DNA from: CADCWK01 sp035944555
GTDB lineage: Bacteria > Chloroflexota > Chloroflexia > Thermomicrobiales > UBA6265
Direction: 5' to 3'
Assembly (NCBI GenBank): GCA_035944555.1
Contig: DASZAY010000029.1
Span: 9,859 to 73,858, forward strand
DNA length: 64,000 bases
Below the pieces are notes generated by a model. The model worked only from the letters and a program-made list of their open reading frames with translations, had not been told where the DNA came from and searched no databases. The translations under genes and the position numbers were made by a program. The first letter of the stretch is position 1. Each line of letters starts with the position of its first letter. Below are positions 17,505-26,306 of this stretch, in pieces.

Positions 17505-19067
17505 TTAGCCGACGACGGCCACGCCTTGCTGGTCGGACTGCTCGCCGGCGCTGGCCTGCGCCGCGGCGACGGGCACATCCACCCGACCACCTTCGAGGCT
17601 CCGCGGCATGACCTTGATGAAGCCCTCGAACCGGCCGACGAACGCGCTCGGCAGCAGTCCGCGCAGGACCGCCCCGTGCTCGTCGAAGTCGGTCGACTCC
17701 ACCCGCGCGAGGCGGTGGAAGCGCTCGACCAGTTCCTGGCGGTCAAAGGGCACCTGGACCCGGACCGGGACGAAGTCGTACTCCGCCTCCAGCGTCTGCT
17801 CGACGGCGTTCATCAGCGCATCGAGTCCCTGGTTCTGCTGCGCCGAGATCGGCACGGCCTTCGCCAGCAGCTCCTCGCCGACCGCCGAGGCGATCGCGTC
17901 GCGGACACTCGGCTCCAGCCCGTCGATCCCGCCGGGCAGTGCGTCGACCTTGTTCAGGGCGAGCACCACCGGCTTGTCGTCGGCGCCGAGTTCCTCCAGC
18001 ACGTCATTGACTGTCGCGGCCTGCTCGGCCACGTTCGGGTGGGTCACGTCGAGGACATGGACGAGGACGTTGGCCTCGTTGATCTCCTCCAGCGTCGCCC
18101 GGAACGCCGCGACCAGCGTCGTCGGCAGGTTGTTGATGAAGCCGACGGTGTCGGTCAGCAGCACGCCGCGACCGGACGGAAACTCGGCCTGCCGCGTGGT
18201 CGGGTCCAGCGTCGCGAACAGCTTGTCCTCGGACAGCACGGTCGCGCCGGTGAACGTGTTGAGCAGCGTGCTCTTGCCGGCGTTGGTGTAGCCGACGAGC
18301 GCGACGATCGGCATCAGGTTGCCGCGCCGCTGGCCGCGGTGCAGCTCGCGGTGCGTCGTGACCTGCTCCAGCTGCTTGCGCAGGAAGCTGATCCGGGCAC
18401 CGGCCTCGCGGCGGTCGGCCTCGAGCTGGGTCTCACCGGGACCACGGAGCCCGACGCCACCGGCCGCCTGGCGGGAGAGGTGGGTCCACATCCGGGTCAG
18501 TCGCGGCAGGCGGTACTGGAGCTGGGCCAGCTCGACCTGGAGGCGCCCCTCGTGGGTCTGGGCCCGGCGGGCGAACACGTCGAGGATCAGGGCGGTCCGG
18601 TCGATGACCAGGACGCCGAGTTCCGTCTCGAGGTTGCGCTGCTGGGCAGGGGTCAGCTCCGCGTCGACGATGATGATGTCGTAGTGGAGCGCATCACGGA
18701 GATTCTTGATCTCGGTGAGCTTGCCAGAGCCGACGAAGGTGCCGGGCATCGGGTGGGGCAGCTTCTGGGTGACGGTCCCGACGACCTGGACATCGACGGT
18801 GCCCGCGAGCCGCTCCAGCTCCCCGAGCGAGTCTTCGAGCGCCCAGAGGTTATCCGGCTCGTCGAAGTCGACGGCGAGCAGCAGGGCGCGCTGTTGAGGG
18901 CGCTCCGTGGGATACGGGCGCTCGGATGGCGGCGCGGTGTAATGAGCGGCCGCATCCTGGAAGGACGGAACGGGCAAATCGGACTTGCGACGTTTGTTGC
19001 TTGACAGGGGCAATCCCTCGGAGGTGAGGCGAGCGGCCAGCGTGGGCGCTCGCTGCGTGATGGTCAC
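17505..19067 (-). CDS. hflX: Ribosome-associated GTPase HflX
   Basis: A 520-residue HflX. Family members bind the 50S subunit and can rescue or split stalled ribosomes. The N-terminal domain runs from about 55 to 200 and includes GTFVGSGKLTEIK and the glycine-rich link GLRGPGETQLEADRR (206-220). The G domain has G1 GYTNAGKST at 259-267, G3 DTVGFI and G4 NKVD. A C-terminal extension of about 90 residues follows, ending in Gln- and Ala-rich sequence. The start is GTG 19067. About 50 residues precede the usual N-terminus. It is transcribed alone. Confidence 0.95.
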   Translation of the reverse strand: MTITQRAPTLAARLTSEGLPLSSNKRRKSDLPVPSFQDAAAHYTAPPSERPYPTERPQQRALLLAVDFDEPDNLWALEDSLGELERLAGTVDVQVVGTVTQKLPHPMPGTFVGSGKLTEIKNLRDALHYDIIIVDAELTPAQQRNLETELGVLVIDRTALILDVFARRAQTHEGRLQVELAQLQYRLPRLTRMWTHLSRQAAGGVGLRGPGETQLEADRREAGARISFLRKQLEQVTTHRELHRGQRRGNLMPIVALVGYTNAGKSTLLNTFTGATVLSEDKLFATLDPTTRQAEFPSGRGVLLTDTVGFINNLPTTLVAAFRATLEEINEANVLVHVLDVTHPNVAEQAATVNDVLEELGADDKPVVLALNKVDALPGGIDGLEPSVRDAIASAVGEELLAKAVPISAQQNQGLDALMNAVEQTLEAEYDFVPVRVQVPFDRQELVERFHRLARVESTDFDEHGAVLRGLLPSAFVGRFEGFIKVMPRSLEGGRVDVPVAAAQASAGEQSDQQGVAVVG

Positions 19068-19133
19068 GGCGCGGTGGCCGGGTCGAGCGCCTGGCGGGCG
19101 AGGGCGGCCCGGCCGGGCGATCCGACTCCCCTA

Positions 19134-19139
19134 ATTATA
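19134..19139 (-). promoter_or_regulatory. -10 box upstream of hflX
   Basis: On the minus strand the sequence reads GCGTATAATTAGG, a perfect TATAAT, 67 bases before the hflX start. I do not see a good -35 at the usual spacing. The divergent WYL regulator gene starts at 19314. Confidence 0.5.
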
Positions 19140-19313
19140 CGCGATAACGCCTCGTAACGGCCCGCGAAACGGGTGATTCGCCGTAAAACGGACCCCTCCA
19201 AGACGGTGCGATCGGCCCCGTCGCGAGGCGAACCATCCCCGGATACCATTTCCCATCACGCACAATGGACCGGTCGGCTCGCCGCTCCGCGCCACCGAAC
19301 GGGAAACCCCAGG

Positions 19314-20309
19314 ATGAACCGCACCGACCGCATGACCGGGATCCTGCTGGCACTCCGCGGTGGCCAGCGGACCGCGGCCGAGCTGGCGGCCCGATTCGAG
19401 GTCAGCCGCCGGACGATCCTGCGCGACCTGGATGCGCTGGGCCAGCTCGGTGTGCCGGTCGTCGCGACGCCGGGCAATGGCGGCGGGTTCGCGCTACCGG
19501 AGGGGTACTTCCTGCCGCCGCTCCGCCTTTCGGCCGCCGAAGCCACGACCGTCCTGCTCGGGCTCGCCGCACTGGGGCCACCTGACGACAGCCCGTTCGG
19601 CGACTCCCGCCGGACCGCTGAGGAGAAGCTGCGGGCGATCATCGACACGGACACGCTCCGAGCGTCGGAGATCGCGCTCGGTCAGGTCCGGTTCGAGCGG
19701 ATCGCCGACCAGCCCGCCGCCGGTCACCTCGCCACCATCCAGCGCGCGATCGCGGACGGGCGCTGGCTCCGCGTCGGCTACCGGTCCAGTCGCCGGACGG
19801 CCGACCACACGCTGCTGCCCCTCCGACTGGTCGTCGCCGATGGCCGCTGGTACGTCCATGCCGTCAGTCACGAGGCCCGCGAGCAGCGCCGCTACCGGCT
19901 GGACCGGCTTGATGAGCTCCGTCCCGTCGCGCCACCTCCGGACGCAGACGCGGTGATCGCCGCCGCGCACGCCGGTGGACGTGACTATCACCATCCCGAC
20001 AACCCCGAAGTCGTGTTGCGGTTGACCGGGCCAGGCGTTACCCGCGCGCCGGATGTGCTCGGCGTCCGGCTGGCTCCGGAGACGGAGATGGACGGCTGGT
20101 CGGTCGTGCGCTTCCGCTGTCCCAGGTCCGAGTTGCCGTTCTACGCCCGATGTGTCCTCGTCCTTGGCGACGACGCCGTCGCCGTCGGCCCGCCGGAACT
20201 GGTTGCCATGATTCGGGACGTCGCGACCAGGACGCTGGGTCGCCATCCTGAATTCCCGATCCCCGGGGCCGGGTCTCGTTCAACGGATGGCTCGCTGTCG
20301 ATGTCCTGA
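19314..20309 (+). CDS. YafY-type transcriptional regulator (HTH_11 + WYL)
   Basis: A 331-residue regulator. The N-terminal helix-turn-helix is MNRTDRMTGILLAL with ELAARFEVSRRTILRDLDAL. The glycine-rich wing follows (ATPGNGGGFALPEG). The WYL-type domain at about 140-215 (IADGRWLRVGYRSS, LRLVVADGRWYVHAVSH, RRYRLDRLDEL) is thought to sense ligands or nucleic acids. A C-terminal WCX-like extension completes the protein. It begins at ATG 19314 just before the HTH. The gene is monocistronic and its target is not evident. Confidence 0.9.
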   Translation: MNRTDRMTGILLALRGGQRTAAELAARFEVSRRTILRDLDALGQLGVPVVATPGNGGGFALPEGYFLPPLRLSAAEATTVLLGLAALGPPDDSPFGDSRRTAEEKLRAIIDTDTLRASEIALGQVRFERIADQPAAGHLATIQRAIADGRWLRVGYRSSRRTADHTLLPLRLVVADGRWYVHAVSHEAREQRRYRLDRLDELRPVAPPPDADAVIAAAHAGGRDYHHPDNPEVVLRLTGPGVTRAPDVLGVRLAPETEMDGWSVVRFRCPRSELPFYARCVLVLGDDAVAVGPPELVAMIRDVATRTLGRHPEFPIPGAGSRSTDGSLSMS

Positions 20310-20398
20310 TGCCGGGGCGGGCATTCTCGTCCGGTTGGACTTCGTCGCCATCCAGACGAGAGGATCCCCTTGCCCTGCTCCGGCTCGTCGGGTAGTAT

Positions 20399-20414
20399 GT
20401 AAGTAAATACTTAC
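20399..20414. promoter_or_regulatory. Palindromic operator of the ArsR-family gene
   Basis: GTAAGTA-AA-TACTTAC is a perfect inverted repeat with 7-base arms, located 18 bases upstream of the ArsR ATG. It overlaps a TATGTA -10-like box and is followed by AAAGGAG. The position fits self-repression. Confidence 0.75.
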
Positions 20415-20431
20415 GGAAAGGAGTTGCTTAC

Positions 20432-20800
20432 ATGGCGGCAAACGACCGTCTCAGCGTGGCCTTCGCCGCCCTGGCGGACCCGACGCGCCGCGACATCCTC
20501 GTCCGGCTGCGAGAGGGCCCAAGCTCCGTGGGCGACCTGGCGGCGCACTATCCGATGAGCCGACCGGCGGTCTCCCAGCACCTCGCGGTGCTCGAGAAGG
20601 CGGGTCTGGTAACGCGGGACCGGCGAGCTCAGTGGAACGATTGCTCACTCACGCCTGTCGGGCTGGATGAAGCGGCCGCCTGGATCGCCCAGCAGCGCGC
20701 CGAATGGACCGAGCGGTTCGATCTGCTGGACGAGCACTTCCGAAACCGACGCGACCACGCCGAGACACCTGACGACACCAGGACAGGAGGATCACGATGA
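20432..20800 (+). CDS. ArsR-family winged-helix repressor
   Basis: A 122-residue winged helix-turn-helix protein (FAALADPTRRDILVRLREG, VGDLAAHYPMSRPAVSQHLA, VLEKAGLVTRDRRAQW). No metal-binding Cys cluster is visible, so it belongs to the group that is usually paired with an SRPBCC (AHSA1-like) gene rather than to the metal sensors. Its TGA overlaps the ATG of that gene (ATGA at 20797-20800), indicating translational coupling. A palindrome upstream is the likely autoregulatory site. Confidence 0.9.
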   Translation: MAANDRLSVAFAALADPTRRDILVRLREGPSSVGDLAAHYPMSRPAVSQHLAVLEKAGLVTRDRRAQWNDCSLTPVGLDEAAAWIAQQRAEWTERFDLLDEHFRNRRDHAETPDDTRTGGSR

Positions 20801-21253
20801 TCGACATGACCAGGGGCTTCACGCTGGTCCGGATGGTCGAGGCGACACCGCGGGAAGTCTGGGAGGCATGGACCGCCCCGGACGTGGCCGCGCAATGGTG
20901 GCATCCCCGCGGGATGAGTACGCCGCGCGAGAGCGTCGAGATCGACTCCCGCGTCGGTGGCCGGTACACCTACACGATGGTCAGTGACGAAACCGGGGAG
21001 CGGTTCGTCACCGGTGGGATCTATCGCGAACTCGTCCCCTTCGAGCGTCTGGTCTTCACCTGGGGGGCACCGGACGGCGACCCGGACGAGACCCCGGTCA
21101 TCATGATCACGCTCGAGCCGGCGGGCGAGCACACCCGCATGACGTTCGATCTGCGGGGAGTCGACGGCGCAAAGGGCGACGGCTTCTTCTACCGACGGCT
21201 GGGAGGAAGCGCTCGACTCGCTCGAGGGCCATCTGGCACAGGTCCGCATCTGA
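20797..21253 (+). pseudogene. SRPBCC (AHSA1-like) protein, frameshifted near its C-terminus
   Basis: The START-like lipid/ligand-binding fold begins MIDMTRGFTLVRMVEATPRE and contains VWEAWTAPDVAAQWWHP and GGIYRELVPFERLVFTW. About 20 codons before the expected end the frame changes. Removing one C at 21192-21193 lets the reading continue as DGWEEALDSLEGHLAQVRI to the TGA at 21251-21253, the normal end of this family. The 457-base length is one base more than a multiple of three. In the uncorrected frame it runs on into the next gene, a false fusion. The gene is co-translated with its ArsR regulator. Confidence 0.85.
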
Positions 21254-21312
21254 CGAGGGGCACGGGCAGGCGCGATGGCACGGGGCATCCCCGTGATGGA
21301 AGGAGAACCGGA

Positions 21313-21813
21313 ATGGAGCAGGACCGGATCGACGACATCCTGTCAGGCGAGGTCGCATGCAGGCTGCTCGAGACGCAGATGCTGGCGCGCCTCGCTTACA
21401 TCGCCCGAGACGGCACGCCACGGGTCATCCCGATCGGGTTCACCTGGGACGGATCGTCAATGATCATGTGTACCGCGACCAACGCCGCCAAGATCAGGGC
21501 GCTCCAGGCCAACCCGTCGGTGGCGATCACCATCGACACCAACGACTTCCCGCCGAAGGTCCTGATGATTCGCGGCAACGCTGAGGTTGAATGGGTCGAC
21601 GGGATCCCGGAGGAGTACCTGCGCATGAACGACTCCGGGTACATGACGCCAGAGCAGCGGGCCGAGTGGGAGACGAGCGTTCGCTCCCTCTACGAGGACA
21701 TGTATCGCATCCGCGTCCGTCCGACCTGGGCCAAGGTGCTGGACTTCGAGACGACGCTGCCCAGCGCGATTGAGGAACTCGTCGCCCGCCAAGCTGAGCG
21801 CCAGGCGCTCTGA
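21313..21813 (+). CDS. PPOX-class (pyridoxamine 5'-phosphate oxidase-like) FMN/F420-binding protein
   Basis: A 166-residue split-barrel protein. The opening helix is followed by CRLLETQMLARLAYIARDGT, RVIPIGFTWDGSSMIMCTA, KIRALQANPSVAITIDTND and VLMIRGNAEVEWVDGI, the typical order of the PPOX fold that binds FMN or F420. The start is ATG 21313 with AAGGAG nine bases before it, so this is an independent gene and not the tail of the SRPBCC protein. It may act in reductive or oxidative chemistry on small molecules. A hairpin follows. Confidence 0.85.
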   Translation: MEQDRIDDILSGEVACRLLETQMLARLAYIARDGTPRVIPIGFTWDGSSMIMCTATNAAKIRALQANPSVAITIDTNDFPPKVLMIRGNAEVEWVDGIPEEYLRMNDSGYMTPEQRAEWETSVRSLYEDMYRIRVRPTWAKVLDFETTLPSAIEELVARQAERQAL

Positions 21814-21857
21814 GAGCCGGCAAGCGTCCTCGCTGCCGGCGATAACGACACGCGTCT

Positions 21858-21887
21858 GACACCTCGTCGCTCGCGCGGCGAGGTGTC
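21858..21887 (+). terminator. Terminator after the ArsR/SRPBCC/PPOX operon
   Basis: A 13-base-pair hairpin with one G-T pair: 21858-21870 (GACACCTCGTCGC) pairs with 21875-21887 across the loop TCGC. It is not followed by a T-run. Confidence 0.65.
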
Positions 21888-21999
21888 TGCATGAGTGGAC
21901 CCTTGCCCGGAGTCGGATCCCGAAGGCAGTCCCCCGCCCCAAAGGTGACAGACTGATGTCACCGGTCCATGCCGATACTGATTCGGTGGACACCCGTCG

Positions 22000-22971
22000 A
22001 TGACCGCTGGAGATGACGACGTGATGACTGGCCAGGTAGCTTCCCATGACCCGGACCGCGCAATCTGGAGCGATATGCTGGGCAGCCGCTCCGAGGGCTG
22101 GAGCCTCCACCCCGTCAGCCGGCTGACCGGAGTGGACGACGCCCCTGGCCTGATCGGGCGGGCCGGGATCGTCACCCACTTCCCGGTCTCGCCGGAGTTC
22201 GCCAACCTGTTCCACGCCTGGCAGGGCCCGGATGCGGAGATGAAAGCGGCGTGGGACTCGCCCTCGGGCCAGCTCTACACGTGGCGCTGGGAACTGGGCC
22301 GGCAGGAGGTGGCGTTCTATGGGACCGCCGTCCGGGGCAAGCCGACGTGGCTGGCGTGGGACCTGCTGCCCGCCCTGCTCGCGCTGCGGGGTGACACCCG
22401 CCCGCCGGCCGCCCAGCACGCCGACGGGCTCCTTTCCGACGACGCCCTGCGGGTGGCGGAAGCACTCGAGCACAACGGCGGAACCCTCTCCACCCCGGAT
22501 CTTCGCCGCGCGGCCGGGTTCGAGACGGGCAAGGACCGCCGCGCCGCCTATCTGCGCGCCGTCGCGGAGCTCGACCGCCGCCTGCTCGTCGGCCGCACGT
22601 TCGGCCCGCCGGACGACATCGACGACACCGACATGCGCCAGACGCTGATCGCCGCGCGGTATCCCGACGCGGTCGCGGCCGCCGAGGGACTGGCCCCGGA
22701 CGAGGCGATCCGGACCCTGCTCGTCCGCTATCTGGGTGCGGCGGCGTTCGTCCGTCCGGTCATCTTCGCCCGCCACCTTGGGCTGGAGCGCCGGGCGGTG
22801 GAGGCGGCGCTAGCCGACCTTGCCCGGGAAGGCCTGGTCCGCCCCGTCCGGCCAGCAGACGAGAAGCAGGACGTCATGGTCATGACCACCCTGCCCGACC
22901 TCATCGACCCGATCGCCGACCGGTCATTCCCTGACATCTCGCCCGGTCACGTCCGACCCGTCCGCCCGTAA
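22000..22971 (+). CDS. Winged-helix DNA-binding-like protein, possibly AlkZ-related
   Basis: A 323-residue protein that I recognise only weakly. The arrangement suggests a chain of winged-helix domains: RVAEALEHNGGTLSTPDLRRAAG at about 150-175, and VIFARHLGLERRAVEAALADLAREGLVRPV near the end. The central stretch VAFYGTAVRGKPTWLAWDLLPALLALRG and the overall length recall AlkZ-related proteins, a family linked to DNA glycosylases such as the azinomycin-resistance enzyme. The catalytic QxQ-like motif of AlkZ is not seen. An alternative start is ATG 22024 with GGAG upstream. It is followed at 20 bases by the next gene, so it may be cotranscribed. Confidence 0.5.
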   Translation: MTAGDDDVMTGQVASHDPDRAIWSDMLGSRSEGWSLHPVSRLTGVDDAPGLIGRAGIVTHFPVSPEFANLFHAWQGPDAEMKAAWDSPSGQLYTWRWELGRQEVAFYGTAVRGKPTWLAWDLLPALLALRGDTRPPAAQHADGLLSDDALRVAEALEHNGGTLSTPDLRRAAGFETGKDRRAAYLRAVAELDRRLLVGRTFGPPDDIDDTDMRQTLIAARYPDAVAAAEGLAPDEAIRTLLVRYLGAAAFVRPVIFARHLGLERRAVEAALADLAREGLVRPVRPADEKQDVMVMTTLPDLIDPIADRSFPDISPGHVRPVRP

Positions 22972-22990
22972 CCCACCAGGAGGGTGCCCC

Positions 22991-23854
22991 ATGACGACCA
23001 CACCCGACCCGAGGATCCGCGAGCGACTCGGCGCCGCGCAGGCGTATCTCGAGACCATCGCCGCTGACCGTCCCGTCGAAGCCGCGCTCGGCCGCGTCCT
23101 GACCGGCGCGGGCGACGCCGGCGCTGTCCTCGACGCGCTGGGCCGCTACCAGAACGCCGATGGCGGGATTGGCAACGGGCTGGAGCCCGATCTCGCCGCG
23201 TCCCAGAGCAACCCCTTCGCCATCCGCCTGGCGCTGGAAGCGGTGTACAGCTCCGGGGCACCCACCGACGCTCCCCTGGTTCGCGGCATCGTCGCGTTCC
23301 TGGAGGAGACGCAGGATGACGACGGGTGCTGGCGCTGGCTTCCCGGCACGATGGATCACCCGTCGTCGCCGTGGTTCCGGGAGTGGCCGTTCCCGTCGCT
23401 CAACCCGGCGATGGATCTCTCCGGCTGGCTGAGCCGGCTGGGCCTGGGGTCGGAACGCCTCCATGCCCGCTGCCGGACGCTCTATGGCGAGATTGCCAGG
23501 AGGGACGAGATCACGGACGGCACCTTCTACACGGTCCTGCCCTACGCCGAGTCGGTCCCCTGGCTGCCTGACCTTCCCGGACGGGAGGACCACCTCGCCG
23601 CCCTGATCGACAAGGTGACCCGCGACCTGGCCGCCGACGCCTACCCGGCCCCACAGCAGGCAATCGAACTCATCGGTCCGCCGGACGGGCCGGTCGCGCG
23701 GCACCTGCCAGCCGGATACGGCCAGCGACTGGTCGAGCAGACCCTCGCGGATCAGAAGCCGGACGGTTCCTGGGACACCCCCTATGACGAGCACTGGCGC
23801 CCGTACCAGACCGTCACCGGCATGACGATCCTCGTCGAGTACGCCGGGCACTGA
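22991..23854 (+). CDS. Alpha/alpha-toroid (prenyltransferase/squalene-oxidase-like) protein
   Basis: A 287-residue protein. Helical repeats carry the QxxDGxW-type signature of the terpenoid cyclase/prenyltransferase fold: RYQNADGGIGNGLEPDL, FLEETQDDDGCWRWLPG and LADQKPDGSWDTPYDEHWRP. The DxDD of true cyclases is absent. In other bacteria such proteins are often uncharacterised toroid proteins. ATG 22991 is preceded by AGGAGGG. It lies directly after the winged-helix gene and may share its transcript. Confidence 0.7.
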   Translation: MTTTPDPRIRERLGAAQAYLETIAADRPVEAALGRVLTGAGDAGAVLDALGRYQNADGGIGNGLEPDLAASQSNPFAIRLALEAVYSSGAPTDAPLVRGIVAFLEETQDDDGCWRWLPGTMDHPSSPWFREWPFPSLNPAMDLSGWLSRLGLGSERLHARCRTLYGEIARRDEITDGTFYTVLPYAESVPWLPDLPGREDHLAALIDKVTRDLAADAYPAPQQAIELIGPPDGPVARHLPAGYGQRLVEQTLADQKPDGSWDTPYDEHWRPYQTVTGMTILVEYAGH

Positions 23855-24108
23855 TTACCGGGGATGGCCGCTCCTCCATGGACGGGCCGTCCCCTCCATG
23901 TCATGGTCGCGACCAGGTTCGCTGACACACGCAAACCCGACTCGGGCTCATGGTCCCGGTGCTTGATCGGGCGGATATGTCGCGATCGGTCAGCACTGGC
24001 AGAACCGACCTCACATCCAGGGGGGGCTGCGTCGTCAATCGGATACAGGGCCGGGAGCGGGCGACACCGGGTCACCCACGTCTGGCCAGCGACGGCAAGG
24101 ATCTCCCG

Positions 24109-25353
24109 ATGTCGACCCGACCGAACGTCCCGTCCTCCGGTATCCGGCCTCATCGCGTCGTCGTGCTCGGCGCAGGCTACGCCGGCACGATCACCGCCAA
24201 TCGCTTGCTCCGCTCCACGGACAGCCGCGCCACTCCCGCGCTCTCGGTCTCCATCGTCAACCCGCGACCCGACTTCGTCGAGCGCATCCGGCTCCATGAG
24301 GTAATCGCCGGTTCCCGGCCCACCGCCGCCCAGCCAATGACCGGGATGCTTCATGACCGCGCCACGCTCGTGACCGGCACGGCGGTCCAGATCGACGCCG
24401 ATGCCCGCATCGTCCACGTCGATACCGCGGGCACGACCCGGCCCCTCCCCTACGACACGCTCGTCTACGCCGTCGGGAGCCAGACCGACCTCTCCACGCC
24501 CGGCGCCCGTGAGCACGCCCTGGCGATCGGGACGGCCGAGGAGGCCGCGACCGCTCGTGACCGGGTCGCCACGCTCCCTGCGGGCGCCGCCGTTCTGGTC
24601 GTCGGTGGCGGGCTGACCGGGATCGAGATGGCCAGCGAGCTGGCCGAGCGCCGCCCGGACCTCCATGTGACGTTGCTCTCTTCCCGGGAGGTCGCGCCGA
24701 GCCTGGGCGCCACCGGGCGCAAGCGGATCGTCCGGGGACTCGACCGGCTCGGCGTCACCATGTTGACCGGCCAGCGCGTCACGTCGGTCGAGCCGGACAG
24801 GGTAGTCCTGGCTGATGGCCGATCGATTCCCTTCGCCGTCTGCCTGTGGTGCGCGTCGTTCGCCGTGCCGGACCTGGCTCGCCGGAGCGGACTGGCGACG
24901 GATGCCCTCGGCCGGCTTCGCGTGGACCCGTCGCTGATCAGCATCGACCGGCCGGACATCGTCGGAGCCGGGGACGCGGTGGTCCTGCCGGACGCGAACG
25001 GGCGACACCTCCGCCTGAGTTGCGCGTCGGCGATGCCCCTCGGGGCACTCGCCGCCGAAGCGGTGCTTGCCCGGCTCCGTGGCGGCCAGCCGGTTCCTGT
25101 CTCGATTGGCTACGGCGGGCAGTGCGTCAGTCTCGGGCGGCGGCAGGGGGTGCTCCAGGCCGTCCATGGCGATGACACCCCGCGCCGGTTCGCCTACGGC
25201 GGAGTTGCCGGCGCATGGACGAAGGAGCAGATCTGCCGCTATACCGTGCGAGCCGTCCGTGGGGAGCGGCGGCGGAACAGTGTCTTCATGGTCGCGGGTT
25301 CCAAGGCACCGGCTGCGCAAGCAGTACCCACCTGGTCGGAGACCACCACATGA
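24109..25353 (+). CDS. NAD(P)H/FAD-dependent oxidoreductase (NDH-2-like)
   Basis: A 414-residue flavoprotein of the pyridine nucleotide-disulfide reductase type. The FAD-binding Rossmann motif is RVVVLGAGYAGTITANRLL. The second, NAD(P)-binding one is AVLVVGGGLTGIEMASELAE. GAGDAVVLPDANGRHLRLSC is the FAD-contacting end. No redox-active CxxC is present, as in type II NADH dehydrogenases. The start is ATG 24109 just before the FAD motif. Its TGA overlaps the ATG of the sigma factor gene (ATGA at 25350-25353), so the two are translated together. An oxidoreductase next to an ECF41 sigma factor is a recognised arrangement. Confidence 0.9.
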   Translation: MSTRPNVPSSGIRPHRVVVLGAGYAGTITANRLLRSTDSRATPALSVSIVNPRPDFVERIRLHEVIAGSRPTAAQPMTGMLHDRATLVTGTAVQIDADARIVHVDTAGTTRPLPYDTLVYAVGSQTDLSTPGAREHALAIGTAEEAATARDRVATLPAGAAVLVVGGGLTGIEMASELAERRPDLHVTLLSSREVAPSLGATGRKRIVRGLDRLGVTMLTGQRVTSVEPDRVVLADGRSIPFAVCLWCASFAVPDLARRSGLATDALGRLRVDPSLISIDRPDIVGAGDAVVLPDANGRHLRLSCASAMPLGALAAEAVLARLRGGQPVPVSIGYGGQCVSLGRRQGVLQAVHGDDTPRRFAYGGVAGAWTKEQICRYTVRAVRGERRRNSVFMVAGSKAPAAQAVPTWSETTT

Positions 25354-26306
25354 CCTACGCCCCGGACGATGCGGGCTATCGGCATCTGTTCGGCGTCGCC
25401 TACCGGTTGCTTGGCTCTGCCGACGACGCCGAGGATGCCATCCAGGAGACGCAGATCCGCTGGCAGCAGCTGCCGGATCGCGACCGTGCACTGATCCGCG
25501 AGCCGCTGGCCTGGCAGACACGCGTCCTGAGCAGGATCTGCCTGGACCAGCTCGGGTCGGCCCGGGCGCGGCGGGAGCAGTACGCCGGCATCTGGCTGCC
25601 GGAACTTGTCCCCGGCACGCTCGACGTCCTCGTTTCCGACGGGACGGCGGCGGCCGCCCGCGACCCGGCCGACGCCGTGACACGGGACGAATCCGTGTCC
25701 TCGGCGCTGCTGCTGGTCATGGAGCAGCTGAGCCCGGCCGAGCGGGTTGCCCTCGTCCTCCACGACGTCTTCGGGCTGCCGTTCGCCGAGATCGCGGCCA
25801 TCGTCGACCGGAGCCCGGACGCCACCCGCCAGCTCGCCTCCACCGCCCGTCGCCATCTCCGGGCCCGCCCGCGCTATGCGCCGACCGGACCGGAGCGCGA
25901 CCGGGTCGTCGCGGCGTTCGCGGCGGCCTGCCTGGGCGGGGACGTCCATGCGCTCGCCCGCGTGCTGGCCCCGGACGTCGTCTCCCGCGGCGATGGCGGC
26001 GGGGTGATCCCCGCCGGGACACGACCGATCCACGGCGCCGAGCGCGTCAGCCGGCTACTGCTTGGACTGATGCGCAACGGGTTGCCACCTGGTGCCGAAC
26101 TCGCGTGGTGGCTGGCGCCGGTCAACGGGGAGACCGGGATCGTCGTTGCCGATCGCGGCACGGTCTTCGCCGTCATCTCGGTCGCCGTCCGCGATGGGCA
26201 GATCGCCGAGCTGGCCGCGGTAGCCGCACCGGACAAGCTCCGCCGCTGGCAGGGACTTCCCCGCCCCGCCTCACCCGATGCGACCGGCACACCGGTCAGC
26301 GGCTGA
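25350..26306 (+). CDS. ECF41-type sigma factor with SnoaL-like C-terminal domain
   Basis: A 318-residue extracytoplasmic-function sigma factor. Region 2 (YRHLFGVAYRLLGSADDAED) and region 4 (SPAERVALVLHDVFGLPFAE...IVDRSPDATRQLASTARRHL) are clear. The linker motif IWLPEL at about 81-86 and the C-terminal SnoaL/NTF2-like domain with DGGG (GDGGGVIPAG) are hallmarks of ECF41, in which the fused tail acts in place of an anti-sigma factor. It is translationally coupled to the flavin oxidoreductase, its likely target or partner. The 3' end overlaps the convergent glycosidase gene by 11 bases. Confidence 0.92.
   Translation: MTYAPDDAGYRHLFGVAYRLLGSADDAEDAIQETQIRWQQLPDRDRALIREPLAWQTRVLSRICLDQLGSARARREQYAGIWLPELVPGTLDVLVSDGTAAAARDPADAVTRDESVSSALLLVMEQLSPAERVALVLHDVFGLPFAEIAAIVDRSPDATRQLASTARRHLRARPRYAPTGPERDRVVAAFAAACLGGDVHALARVLAPDVVSRGDGGGVIPAGTRPIHGAERVSRLLLGLMRNGLPPGAELAWWLAPVNGETGIVVADRGTVFAVISVAVRDGQIAELAAVAAPDKLRRWQGLPRPASPDATGTPVSG

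Noticed and set aside
20797..21813. A single SRPBCC-PPOX fusion protein
   Set aside because: The SRPBCC C-terminus continues in another frame to a normal stop, and the PPOX gene has its own ribosome-binding site.
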